Positions 1-7,028 are shown, counted from the stretch's first letter. The stretch is 8,690 nt of DNA from DASZMJ01 sp035551935 (GCA_035551935.1 DASZMJ010000276.1:1-8690); one strand, 5' to 3'. Program-made: numbers and translations. Notes: generated from the sequence alone by a model not told the origin.

Positions 1-42
1 CGTGCGGACCTCTTCGATTCCTTCATCGAAGAGGTCCGCACG
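1..42 (-). terminator. Perfect 18-bp inverted repeat, probable terminator
   Basis: Bases 1-18 are the exact reverse complement of bases 25-42, with a 6-base loop (19-24). The repeat begins 27 bases past the stop codon of the large ATPase gene, where a transcription terminator would be expected. A U-tract in the minus-strand transcript would lie left of base 1, outside the window, so intrinsic termination cannot be confirmed. Bases 41-50 (CGAGCGGACC) nearly repeat bases 1-10 (CGTGCGGACC), which a plain terminator does not explain. A protein-binding palindrome or a mobile-element end are alternatives. Confidence 0.55.
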
Positions 43-69
43 AGCGGACCCTACGGAAGACCGGCCCAT

Positions 70-3000
70 TCATCTCTTCAAACGGGCGAGCGAGAGGATG
101 CGGTCCTCGGGGGCTTGCTCGGGGGGCAGGGCGCAGCGGGAGGCGACGAAGGGGGTGGCGTCGCCGTCGCGGAGGAGGTGGAACTCGCCGGGCTCCTGGC
201 CGGGGAGCCTCGCGGCGACGTCGACGCGGCACTCGGCGAGCATGGGGCGCATCTTGTTGAGCGCGGTCTGCTCCTTGATCCGGCCGACGAACCAGGCGCG
301 GACATTGTCGCGGCACTTGTAGTCGAAGTCGCCGGGCCCCTGGCTGGCCAGGAGGATGCCGAGCCCGGCCGAACGCGCCCGACGGAGCAGGTCCTCCATC
401 GGCTCCTTGGTCGCGGGGCGGCGGGTCGCCGGCAGGTAGAGGTCGGCCTCGTCGAACAGGGCGACGGCCTGGAGCCGCTTGCTCGGCGACCGGCCGGCCC
501 AGCGCCCGAGCTCGACCAGGAGCTGCGCGACCCAGAACTGCACGTCGGCGGGGCCGCCGAGGAACCGGGTGCTGACGACGCTCAGCCTCGTCCGGCCCGC
601 GACCGCGTGCGGGCCGAGGCCGAGGAGGGCCTCCGGGTCGAGCCGCTCGCCCTGCGCCGAGAGCAGGGCGCCGCGGCCGTGCTGGAGCGTCGCGAGGTCG
701 TTGACTAATCTGGGAATATGCTTGAGGTCGATATGCCCGATCGCGGCGATGAGGGCCGGGTCCTGCTCGTGGATGAGGTCGATGAGGTCGCCGATCGCCA
801 CGGCGTCGTCGGGCTTCAGCAGCGCGAGCTGCTCGATCGCCTTGGCGAGGATGACCTGGCGCGACTGGTCGGCCCCCTTCGGGTTGTAGTTCAGCATGCC
901 GGCCAGGGCCGCCGCGGCGACGGCGGCGATCCGCTGGCGATCGATCTCGGGCAGGCGGCCGAGGCCCGCCGGCGCGACGGCGATCGAGAGCGGTCGCCCG
1001 TCGGGGTTGCCGGGCGTGAACAGGGCCACGTCGACCCGCTCGCGGAGCCGACGCGCCCGGTCGGCCGCATCCTCGTCCGGGGGCATCGGCCAGGGGCCCG
1101 GCTCGGCGTAGCCGCAGAGGTCCCCCTTGCGGTCGACGAGCACGGCCGGGACGCCGCGGAGCAGGAGCTGCTCGACGATGTTCAGGGCGACCGTCGTCTT
1201 GCCGCTTCCCGTGCCGCCGAGGAACGCCGCGTGCCTCGTCAGCTCCTCCGGGTCGATCGTCAACGGCGCGGCGGCGCGGTCGCGGGTCGTGCCGACGACG
1301 ATCGGCCCGACTTCGGCCGGTGCAATCGCGGGCGGGGCGACCGGCTCAGCCGGCTCGATCGGCATCGGCGCGGGCGCGGCGGATGGCGTCGGCGTCGGGG
1401 CGAGGCCGGGGGCGCGGTCGAGGTCGAGGATCGTCCGCAACGATTCGAGCCGGCCGAGCGGGCGCTCCGCCTTCCGCCAGGGGGCGAGGTCGGGGTGCGG
1501 CGCTTTTCGCGCGAGGAACTCGCGGAGGGCGACCATCGCGCGCCAGTCCGAGTCGGCCACGACGACCTTCCGCCCGCCGCGTCTCAACAGCTCGCCGAGC
1601 TGGCGGACGACCTGCGACTGGGGGGTCTTCGGGAAGTCGGTCGACCGCGCGATGATCGGGACGACGACCGGGACCTCGGCGCTGGCGCGGGCCTCGACGG
1701 CCGCGATCTGCCGACCGAGCCCGCCGCCCTGGGCGGCCCGGTCGCAGAGGGCCACCAGCAGGCGATCGACGGCGCCGTCGGCGTCGTGGCGCTCGACCGC
1801 GGCGAGGTTGCCCTCGGCTTCGGCCGTGAACCAGCGCCCCCGGTCGTCCTCGTCCGAGCAGGCGACGATCGCCCAGGCCAGCAGCCGGAGCCGCTCGGCC
1901 TCCTCGTCGGGCACGACCCCGGCGAAGGTCGAGCGGAAGTCGTTCCACTCCTGCTCCAGCGAGAGGCCCGCGGCCGTCGCGGTCGTCGAACTGGCCTCGA
2001 CTTCGAGGCCCGGGGCGGGGACCATCGCGCCGGCCGCGACGCAGCGCTCGCGGTACTCCTGGCACCACTCCAGGACCCGACGCGCCCGCTGCCCCGCCAG
2101 GGCCCGCAGGGCGTCTTCGGGGATCGGATAGGTCGGGTTCGATGGCTCGAAGGGCGCGCCGGCCGACTCGTGCAGGTATTCGAGCCGGCGGCCGACGAGC
2201 TCGACTACCTCATCGGCCTCGATGTTGGCGCGGAGGTTGATCGGCGCGGGGTCCTTCTCGACGCGGTCGAGCAGCGATTGTGTGAGCACGCCACGCACAC
2301 TTTCATAAAAGTCGGACAGGCACGCGATGACGACGACGGAGGACGGCACGCGGTCGGTGACGTCGCGGAGGGCCGCGAGCGCGCGGCGGAAGGTGCGGGG
2401 GGCGTCGTCCTCGTTGTAGACGTCCTCGAGCTGGTCGACGAGCAGGACGAGCGCCGCGGAGTCGACGGCACGCATCATGTCGCCGAGCTTCTCGACGAGC
2501 GTCGAGGCGGCCTCGCCGTAGACGCGGGGGGCGAGGCCGCCGATCACCTGGCGGTCGGCCGCGGTCAACGGCTCGCAGCGGAGGTACTTGAGTACCCGGG
2601 CGCGGACGCGGGGGTCGTCGCGCTGGAGGTAGAGCAACGCGCGGAGGAGGTCGAAGTCGACGCGGTCGAAGCGGTCGTCGAGGACGATCTGGTCGGCCAA
2701 CGCGTCGACGAGCCGGGCGAGGCAGTCGGGGCCGAGGTCGTCCTGCCGCAGTTGTTCGACGCGGTCGACGGCCACGCCGCGCGCCCCCTCGGCGATGGCC
2801 GTCGAGAGCCGCATCAAGGCCGAGGTCGGGGCGCGGTCGCGGTCGTAGGGCTGGTCGAGCGAGTCGATGAGGTTGCCGAGGACGTATCGGGAATAGTGCT
2901 CGGTCGCCGAGGTCATCTGCATGTAGCCGCAATAGCCCGCGCCGCGGCCGTGGGCCCAGTTGCGGAAGGCTCGCATCAGGTGCGTCTTGCCCGAGCCGGC

Positions 3001-3264
3001 CTCCCCCTTCAGCAACAGGATGCGGCCCGCCGCCGGGCCGGGCTCGCCCGTGGCGCGGTCGACCAGGCGCCGGAAGGCCGTGCGGGCCTCGTCGTGGATC
3101 GTTGCCACGTCGAGCGGGTCCGCGCGCTCGATCTCGCGGCGGTGCGCGATCGGCCGGAAGACCTCCGGCCCCCCGGCCGAGCAGAAGGCCGCGACTCGGG
3201 GGTCGGCCGCGGGCGAGGGTTGCGGCGCGGCCGGGGCCCCATCGTCGTCGACGGTCGTGGACAT
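70..3264 (-). CDS. Dual P-loop ATPase: AAA/STAND-like module fused to HerA/FtsK-like module
   Basis: Predicted cytoplasmic ATPase of 1,064 residues with two P-loop modules. The N-terminal module has Walker A GEAGSGKTH (87-95) and Walker B ALVLLVDQLEDVY (271-283), with a strand ending IACLSDFY (313-320) where a sensor-1 strand would be expected. This resembles AAA/STAND-type ATPases. Residues 531-617 form an unassigned alpha/beta segment with motifs RSTDFP (540-545) and VVVADSDWRAM (567-577). A Pro/Ala-rich linker (about 618-655) follows. The C-terminal module has Walker A GGTGSGKTT (683-691), the strand AVLVDRKGDL (707-716), Walker B AVALFDEAD (933-941) and LLASQGPGDF (971-980), the pattern of HerA/VirB4/FtsK-type pumping ATPases. 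No HerA N-terminal beta-barrel is evident. The start at 3264 is chosen because an AGGGGG site lies just upstream and the open frame further upstream overlaps the preceding gene. That gene ends 22 bases before, so the two are probably co-transcribed. Substrate unknown; DNA translocation or remodelling in defence is an inference. Confidence 0.85.
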   Translation of the reverse strand: MSTTVDDDGAPAAPQPSPAADPRVAAFCSAGGPEVFRPIAHRREIERADPLDVATIHDEARTAFRRLVDRATGEPGPAAGRILLLKGEAGSGKTHLMRAFRNWAHGRGAGYCGYMQMTSATEHYSRYVLGNLIDSLDQPYDRDRAPTSALMRLSTAIAEGARGVAVDRVEQLRQDDLGPDCLARLVDALADQIVLDDRFDRVDFDLLRALLYLQRDDPRVRARVLKYLRCEPLTAADRQVIGGLAPRVYGEAASTLVEKLGDMMRAVDSAALVLLVDQLEDVYNEDDAPRTFRRALAALRDVTDRVPSSVVVIACLSDFYESVRGVLTQSLLDRVEKDPAPINLRANIEADEVVELVGRRLEYLHESAGAPFEPSNPTYPIPEDALRALAGQRARRVLEWCQEYRERCVAAGAMVPAPGLEVEASSTTATAAGLSLEQEWNDFRSTFAGVVPDEEAERLRLLAWAIVACSDEDDRGRWFTAEAEGNLAAVERHDADGAVDRLLVALCDRAAQGGGLGRQIAAVEARASAEVPVVVPIIARSTDFPKTPQSQVVRQLGELLRRGGRKVVVADSDWRAMVALREFLARKAPHPDLAPWRKAERPLGRLESLRTILDLDRAPGLAPTPTPSAAPAPMPIEPAEPVAPPAIAPAEVGPIVVGTTRDRAAAPLTIDPEELTRHAAFLGGTGSGKTTVALNIVEQLLLRGVPAVLVDRKGDLCGYAEPGPWPMPPDEDAADRARRLRERVDVALFTPGNPDGRPLSIAVAPAGLGRLPEIDRQRIAAVAAAALAGMLNYNPKGADQSRQVILAKAIEQLALLKPDDAVAIGDLIDLIHEQDPALIAAIGHIDLKHIPRLVNDLATLQHGRGALLSAQGERLDPEALLGLGPHAVAGRTRLSVVSTRFLGGPADVQFWVAQLLVELGRWAGRSPSKRLQAVALFDEADLYLPATRRPATKEPMEDLLRRARSAGLGILLASQGPGDFDYKCRDNVRAWFVGRIKEQTALNKMRPMLAECRVDVAARLPGQEPGEFHLLRDGDATPFVASRCALPPEQAPEDRILSLARLKR

Positions 3265-3286
3265 GGCGCCCCCTGGTTCGTTCGCG

Positions 3287-4315
3287 TCAGACCCGGATGA
3301 AGTGGAACGTGCCGCCGAGGTACTCCATCGCCGACTCGGCGACGTCGGCCCGGTCCATCGCCTCGACGAGGTCGGCCCGGGCCAGGTCGAGCAGCCGCGC
3401 GCGGTTCGCCTCGCCGAGCTGCCGCTTGAAGGCGTCGAGGTCGTGGCCGTGCGTCGCGGGGTCGTGGTGCAAGGCGCGCCAGACGTGCGAGATGAACACT
3501 TTTTCCGATCCATAGCGCCCGGACTCGCATCCCCGCGCCGCGTTGACCACGCGGCGGGCGAACTCGGCCAGGTCGATCGGCCGACGGTCGGCCTCCTCGG
3601 CAACGGCCTCGGCCGCGACGACCCAGCGCCGCAACGCGGCGGCGCGGAGCTCGGCGGGCGTCTTGTTGCGGGCCTCGTACGCGCGCGCCAGCAAGGACTC
3701 GACCGCCTTCGCCTCGGTCGGCTCGGGGGAGAGGCCAAGCTCGCGGTTCAGGAGGGCCTTCTTCAGGTTCGGCAGCTTCAACGGCGCGTCGGTCTCGACG
3801 CCCAGCAGCTTCCAGATCAGCGCATCGACGGCCTGTTTCGACGTCGGGAACCCGGCGACCGGCAGGCCGTAGAGGCCCTTCAGGAGGGCCGCGTGGAGGC
3901 CGCCCTTCGTGCCCAGCCGCTTCAATTCCGGAGCCCCCGGCGCCGGCGTCCCCAGGGCCCTGGCGAGCAGCCAGCCGTCGCGGACCTTGGCCCAGGTCGC
4001 CTTCGTCGGCAGGGCGTCGATCCCGAGGACCGCGAGCGCCCGGGCCCGCCCCTCGGCAGTCAACGCCCAGCGGACGCCCCGGGCCTTCCCCTTGCCCTTG
4101 CCCGCGGGCTCGACCCGGGCGATCGAGCCGTCGGCCTCCAGGCGGCGGAACGCCTCGTCGACGACGTCGTCGGGCTCGCCGCCGGGCCCCCGTTGCGGGA
4201 GCAGCGGCTCGACCGCCTTCCGGACGTTGGCCGGGGTCTCCCCGCGATCGTCGGCGAGCAGGAGCCGGACCAGGAGGAGCTCGCCGACCCGACCCGCCGC
4301 CGACCGCGTCGTCAT
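3287..4315 (-). CDS. Unrecognised 342-residue protein, possible winged-helix N-terminus
   Basis: I do not recognise this family. The protein has 342 residues with no signal peptide or membrane segment. Residues about 1-100 (helices near GELLLVRLLLAD and VVDEAFRRLEADGSI, a basic GKGKGKARG stretch at 72-80, then VRWALTAEGRARAL) look like a winged helix-turn-helix with a long basic wing, ending in the 'LTAEGR' helix common in such domains. The middle (about 105-250) is mainly helical. The C-terminal part (about 270-342) holds KVFISHVWRAL, LDAFKRQLGEANRARLLDLA, RADLVEAMD and GTFHFIRV, and its density of aromatic and charged residues suggests a conserved domain. The start at 4315 has GAGG 8 bases upstream; the open frame extends to 4402, but that stretch contains the candidate promoter. 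It is the first gene of a unit with the large ATPase, so a role as DNA-binding adaptor or regulator for that motor is plausible but inferred. Confidence 0.7.
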   Translation of the reverse strand: MTTRSAAGRVGELLLVRLLLADDRGETPANVRKAVEPLLPQRGPGGEPDDVVDEAFRRLEADGSIARVEPAGKGKGKARGVRWALTAEGRARALAVLGIDALPTKATWAKVRDGWLLARALGTPAPGAPELKRLGTKGGLHAALLKGLYGLPVAGFPTSKQAVDALIWKLLGVETDAPLKLPNLKKALLNRELGLSPEPTEAKAVESLLARAYEARNKTPAELRAAALRRWVVAAEAVAEEADRRPIDLAEFARRVVNAARGCESGRYGSEKVFISHVWRALHHDPATHGHDLDAFKRQLGEANRARLLDLARADLVEAMDRADVAESAMEYLGGTFHFIRV

Positions 4316-4374
4316 GCCCAGCGCCTCGAGAGATCCAGCGAACGCGACGCCGTTGTACGACGCTCGTGGGAATA

Positions 4375-4402
4375 AGCATACCACCCCGGCCGGCCGACGC
4401 AA
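4375..4402 (-). promoter_or_regulatory. Candidate promoter of the two-gene ATPase unit
   Basis: On the minus strand TTGCGT (4402-4397) and TATGCT (4380-4375) are separated by 16 bases, resembling sigma70 -35 and -10 boxes with 3 and 4 of 6 consensus matches. A transcript would start near 4368, giving a leader of about 50 bases before the ATG at 4315. The match is only moderate. Confidence 0.35.
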
Positions 4403-4412
4403 CGAGGTCGGC

Positions 4413-4440
4413 TTGGTCGGCGGCGCGACCGTGCTAAGAT
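4413..4440 (+). promoter_or_regulatory. Candidate promoter of the Uma2-family gene
   Basis: TTGGTC (4413-4418), a 16-base spacer and TAAGAT (4435-4440) preceded by TGC (4432-4434) form a weak -35 with an extended -10. The expected leader is about 40 bases and ends in a strong AGGAGG (4472-4477), 8 bases before the ATG. The -35 box lies 10 bases from that of the divergent candidate promoter, so one bound regulator could affect both. Confidence 0.4.
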
Positions 4441-4485
4441 ACAGGGGTTCGTCCCGATCGAGGGTCCGTTCAGGAGGGTAGCGCG

Positions 4486-5058
4486 ATGGCCACGGTCCTG
4501 GAGCCGATCGCCCCGGCGTCGGGCGTCGACGAGTCGCTCTATGAGGTCGTCGACGGCCAATATGTGGAGATGATGCCGATGGGAGCGTACTCGGGCGAGA
4601 TCGCGTCGATCCTGTCGCATTTCCTCGGCCCGTTCGCGATGCAGCACGGCCTCGGCAAGGTGGTCGTGGAGGTCCTCTTCCTGATCGATCCGGCGCGGAA
4701 CCGTCAGCGCCGGCCCGACCTGGCCTTCGTCTCGGCGCGGCGATGGCCGTCGCGGCGGCCGGCGCCGGACGACGCGGCGTGGGAGGTGGTGCCGGACCTC
4801 TGCGTCGAGGTCGTCAGCCCGACCGACCGCGCCGAGGAGTTGCTCGGCAAGGTCCGCGAGTACTTCGAGGCCGGCGCCGAGGCCGTCTGGGTCGTCTATC
4901 CCAAGGAGCGGGTGGTCCACATCCTCGAGGGATTCGATCGCATCCGCGTCCTCCGCCGCGCGGACACGATCGACGGCGGCGCGCTCTTGCCGGGCTTCCG
5001 GCTCCCGTTGTCGAGCCTCTTCGAAGATGAAGAGCCGCCCGCGCCCGCCCAGGCGTGA
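4486..5058 (+). CDS. Uma2-family (DUF820) PD-(D/E)XK nuclease-like protein
   Basis: A 190-residue protein, the usual length for the Uma2 family, which has a restriction-endonuclease-like fold and is strongly expanded in cyanobacteria and planctomycetes. Family hallmarks are visible in order: YEVVDGQYVEMMP (19-31), RRPDLAFVS (75-83) with the probable metal ligand D78, DLCVEVVSPTD (104-114) with E108, then KVREYFEAGAEAVWVVYP (122-139) with K122, and RVVHI (142-146). The presumed active-site residues are present, so the protein looks intact. No substrate is established for most members, and a nuclease role is family inference. The start is fixed by AGGAGG 8 bases upstream of the ATG. The gene is divergent from the ATPase unit, and its stop lies 7 bases from the convergent mqnC stop, leaving no room for a separate terminator. 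Confidence 0.88.
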   Translation: MATVLEPIAPASGVDESLYEVVDGQYVEMMPMGAYSGEIASILSHFLGPFAMQHGLGKVVVEVLFLIDPARNRQRRPDLAFVSARRWPSRRPAPDDAAWEVVPDLCVEVVSPTDRAEELLGKVREYFEAGAEAVWVVYPKERVVHILEGFDRIRVLRRADTIDGGALLPGFRLPLSSLFEDEEPPAPAQA

Positions 5059-5065
5059 TCCCACT

Positions 5066-6166
5066 TCAGCCGACGCGGGCCAGGTCGGCGGGCTCGGGGT
5101 CGATGTACCGGTAGAAGACGTTGCGCTGGCGGGGGATGTAGCCGGCCTCGCGGATCGAGCGCTTGATCTGGTCGAGGGTCAGGTGGTGGACGGTGCCGGC
5201 GGAGGAGACGACGTTCTCCTCGATCATGAGGCTTCCCATGTCGTTGGCGCCGAAGTAGAGGGCGAGGTGGCCGATCTTGGCCCCCTGCGTCACCCAGCTC
5301 GACTGGATGTTCGGCACGTTGTCGAGATAGAGCCGCGAGACCGCCTGCGTCCGGAGGTACTCGAAGGCGCCGGCGGGGGGGACGTCGGCCATGTCGGTGT
5401 GCTCGGGCTGGAACGTCCACGCGATGAACGCCGTCAGGCCGCCGGTCTCGTCCTGGAGCCGGCGGACGCGCTCCATGTGCTCGATGCGCTCGGCCAACGT
5501 CTCGATGTGGCCGAACATCATCGTCGCCGTCGAGATCCCCCCCAGCTCGTGCCAGGCGCGATGGACCTCGATCCAGTCGTCCGACAGCACCTTGCCGCGC
5601 GTGATCGCCTTGCGGACGCGGTCGACCAGGATCTCGCCCCCGCCCCCCGGCAGGCTCCCCAATCCCGCCTCCTTCAGGCGCGTCAACACCGTCGCCAGCG
5701 GCATCCGGAACTTCCTCGCGAAGAAGTGGATCTCCGGCGGGCTGAAGCCGTGGATGTTGACCGTCGGGAAATGCGCCTTGATGTCGCGGAGGAGTTCCTC
5801 GTACCACTCGAACGGCAGGTCCGGATGCAAACCTCCTTGCATCAAAATCTGATCGCCCCCGAGCGTGACCGTCTCCTCGACCTTCTTGAGCAGCACGTCG
5901 CGGTCGAGGACGTACGCCTCCGAGTCGCCCACCTTGCGGTAGAAGGCGCAGAAGTCGCAGACCGCCGCGCAGACGTTCGTATAATTGATATTTCGATCGA
6001 TATTATACGTGCGATATGGCTCGGGGTGCATGCGGCGGCAGACGGCGTCGGCGGCGCGGCCGAGGGAGATCAGGTCGGCGTCGCGGAGCAGCGTCTCGCC
6101 CCGGTCGGGGGTGAGTCGTTCGCCGTCAACGGCGCGTCGCAAGAGGTCGGCGACGGTGGAAGACAA
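5066..6166 (-). CDS. mqnC: Cyclic dehypoxanthine futalosine synthase (radical SAM)
   Basis: Cytoplasmic radical SAM enzyme that cyclises dehypoxanthine futalosine to cyclic dehypoxanthine futalosine in the futalosine route to menaquinone. The 366-residue length fits the family. The [4Fe-4S]-binding CxxxCxxC is at C66, C70 and C73 (NVCAAVCDFC). Other family features are QILMQGGLHPD (106-116), SLPGGGGEIL (171-180) followed by DRVRKAI (182-188), MMFGHIET (216-223), and AFIAWTFQPEHT (246-257). The PGGG-EIL-DRVRK pattern and the AWTFQPEHT block favour MqnC over the related aminofutalosine synthase MqnE. The start appears to be TTG at 6166, with AAGGAG six bases upstream; the next ATG would lose the first 45 residues. 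The gene begins 41 bases inside the 3' end of mqnA, which suggests translational coupling. Codons 50-63, just before the cluster motif, are unusually rich in A/T-ending codons. Confidence 0.92.
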   Translation of the reverse strand: MSSTVADLLRRAVDGERLTPDRGETLLRDADLISLGRAADAVCRRMHPEPYRTYNIDRNINYTNVCAAVCDFCAFYRKVGDSEAYVLDRDVLLKKVEETVTLGGDQILMQGGLHPDLPFEWYEELLRDIKAHFPTVNIHGFSPPEIHFFARKFRMPLATVLTRLKEAGLGSLPGGGGEILVDRVRKAITRGKVLSDDWIEVHRAWHELGGISTATMMFGHIETLAERIEHMERVRRLQDETGGLTAFIAWTFQPEHTDMADVPPAGAFEYLRTQAVSRLYLDNVPNIQSSWVTQGAKIGHLALYFGANDMGSLMIEENVVSSAGTVHHLTLDQIKRSIREAGYIPRQRNVFYRYIDPEPADLARVG

Positions 6167-6953
6167 GGTCCGCTCCTTGTGGGGCCAGGCCGAGGGCCGC
6201 GGCCTTGTGCGCGAAGAGGCGCAGGGCCGCCGTCTCGGGCTCGCCGAGGTCGTAGGAGAGCGATTTCGTCAGGTAATCGCGGCAGGTCGCCGCGTCGAGG
6301 CCGAGCCTCGGCCCGTGCAATGCGGCGAGGTCGTCGGCGTGCGCGAGGGCGTCGTCGCGGCAGCGGAGGAACACGTCGGGCAGGTCCCCCAGGTCGGCGC
6401 CGGCCCGCGCGACCCAGAGGGCGAAGACGAACGGCAAGCCCGTCCACGACCGCCACGCCTCGGCCAGGTCGATCGAGGCGACGAACCCGTCGTCGGCGAC
6501 CTTCATCGCGCGGTCGCCGATGACGAGCACCGCGTCGGCCGTGCTCTCCTGCGCCGGCACGCCCATCGGCAACGGCTCGATCCGCGCCGGGACGACCCCA
6601 TGCACCTCGGCCAGCCAGATCCGCACGAGCGCCTGGCTCGTCCGCGAGCCCGCGTCGAGCGCCAGGCGCCCGATCCGCTCGATCGGCACCCGGCTGAACA
6701 GCTTGACGCTCCGGACCGGGCCCCACGACGCGATCGCCAGGCCCGGCACGATCTCGTAGCCCCGCGACGCCCCGCGGAAGTACTCGATCGACGGGATCAG
6801 CGCCACGTCCAGGTCCCCCCGCGCCAGGCCGTCGGCCAGGCGGCTCGGCAGGTCCATCGACAGCCGAGCGTCCGGGGCGAACTCCTCCAGGCGATGGTAC
6901 AAGGGCTTCGCGTTCAGGAAGCTGACCGCCCCGACCCGGATCGCCCCTCCCAT
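6126..6953 (-). CDS. mqnA: Chorismate dehydratase, futalosine pathway
   Basis: Cytoplasmic enzyme that dehydrates chorismate to 3-(1-carboxyvinyloxy)benzoate, the first committed step of the futalosine route to menaquinone. The 275-residue protein has the periplasmic-binding-protein-like fold of the MqnA/MqnD group. Recognisable blocks are IRVGAVSFLNAKPLY (5-19), LARGDLDVALIPSIEY (43-58), SWGPVRSVKLFSRV (76-89), LALDAGSRTSQALVRI (97-112), VLVIGDRAM (142-150) and WTGLPFVFALWVA (170-182). The start at 6953 is chosen because the IRVGAVS block normally lies at the N-terminus and a G-rich AGGGGGG site precedes it. Earlier in-frame starts (7001, 7073) would run through the candidate promoter. The stop lies 41 bases beyond the mqnC start, so the two consecutive-pathway genes form an operon. 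MqnB/MTAN, MqnE and MqnD functions are not encoded in this window. Confidence 0.92.
   Translation of the reverse strand: MGGAIRVGAVSFLNAKPLYHRLEEFAPDARLSMDLPSRLADGLARGDLDVALIPSIEYFRGASRGYEIVPGLAIASWGPVRSVKLFSRVPIERIGRLALDAGSRTSQALVRIWLAEVHGVVPARIEPLPMGVPAQESTADAVLVIGDRAMKVADDGFVASIDLAEAWRSWTGLPFVFALWVARAGADLGDLPDVFLRCRDDALAHADDLAALHGPRLGLDAATCRDYLTKSLSYDLGEPETAALRLFAHKAAALGLAPQGADLVFHRRRPLATRR
6173..6178 (-). promoter_or_regulatory. Ribosome binding site deciding the TTG start of mqnC
   Basis: On the minus strand AAGGAG lies inside the 3' part of mqnA, six bases before the TTG at 6166. Its strength and spacing are the main reason to place the mqnC start there, because no ATG is available nearby in frame. 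Confidence 0.65.
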
Positions 6954-6999
6954 CGCCTCGATCCCCCCTCGACCCGTCGTTTCGTCCCCGGCCGCGACC

Positions 7000-7028
7000 A
7001 TTCTAAGGCCCCCCGCTCCCGTCGACAA
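7000..7028 (-). promoter_or_regulatory. Sigma70-like promoter of mqnA-mqnC
   Basis: On the minus strand TTGTCG (7028-7023) and TAGAAT (7005-7000) are separated by exactly 17 bases, matching 4 of 6 and 5 of 6 consensus positions. Transcription would start near 6993, about 40 bases before the mqnA ATG. This is the best promoter match in the window and gives mqnAC a transcript independent of the upstream oxidoreductase gene. Confidence 0.55.

Noticed and set aside
718..3300. 860-residue open frame on the plus strand opposite the ATPase gene
   Set aside because: It is antisense to a gene with clear Walker motifs; its translation is low-complexity Arg/Gly/Asp-rich, as expected from the complement of GC-biased codons.
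3265..3738. N-terminal extension of the ATPase frame to 3738
   Set aside because: It overlaps the 3287-4315 gene, gives Ser/Arg/Pro-rich low-complexity residues, and a better start with a binding site exists at 3264.
2960..4375. 471-residue plus-strand and 456-residue minus-strand frames over the unknown gene
   Set aside because: Both are Arg/Gly/Pro-rich shadows. The 3287-4315 frame has normal composition, a ribosome binding site and clean operon spacing.
4312..5064. 250-residue minus-strand frame opposite the Uma2 gene
   Set aside because: Uma2 family motifs identify the plus-strand frame as the real gene.
5027..6523. 498-residue plus-strand frame across mqnC and mqnA
   Set aside because: It is antisense to two recognised enzymes and has low-complexity composition.
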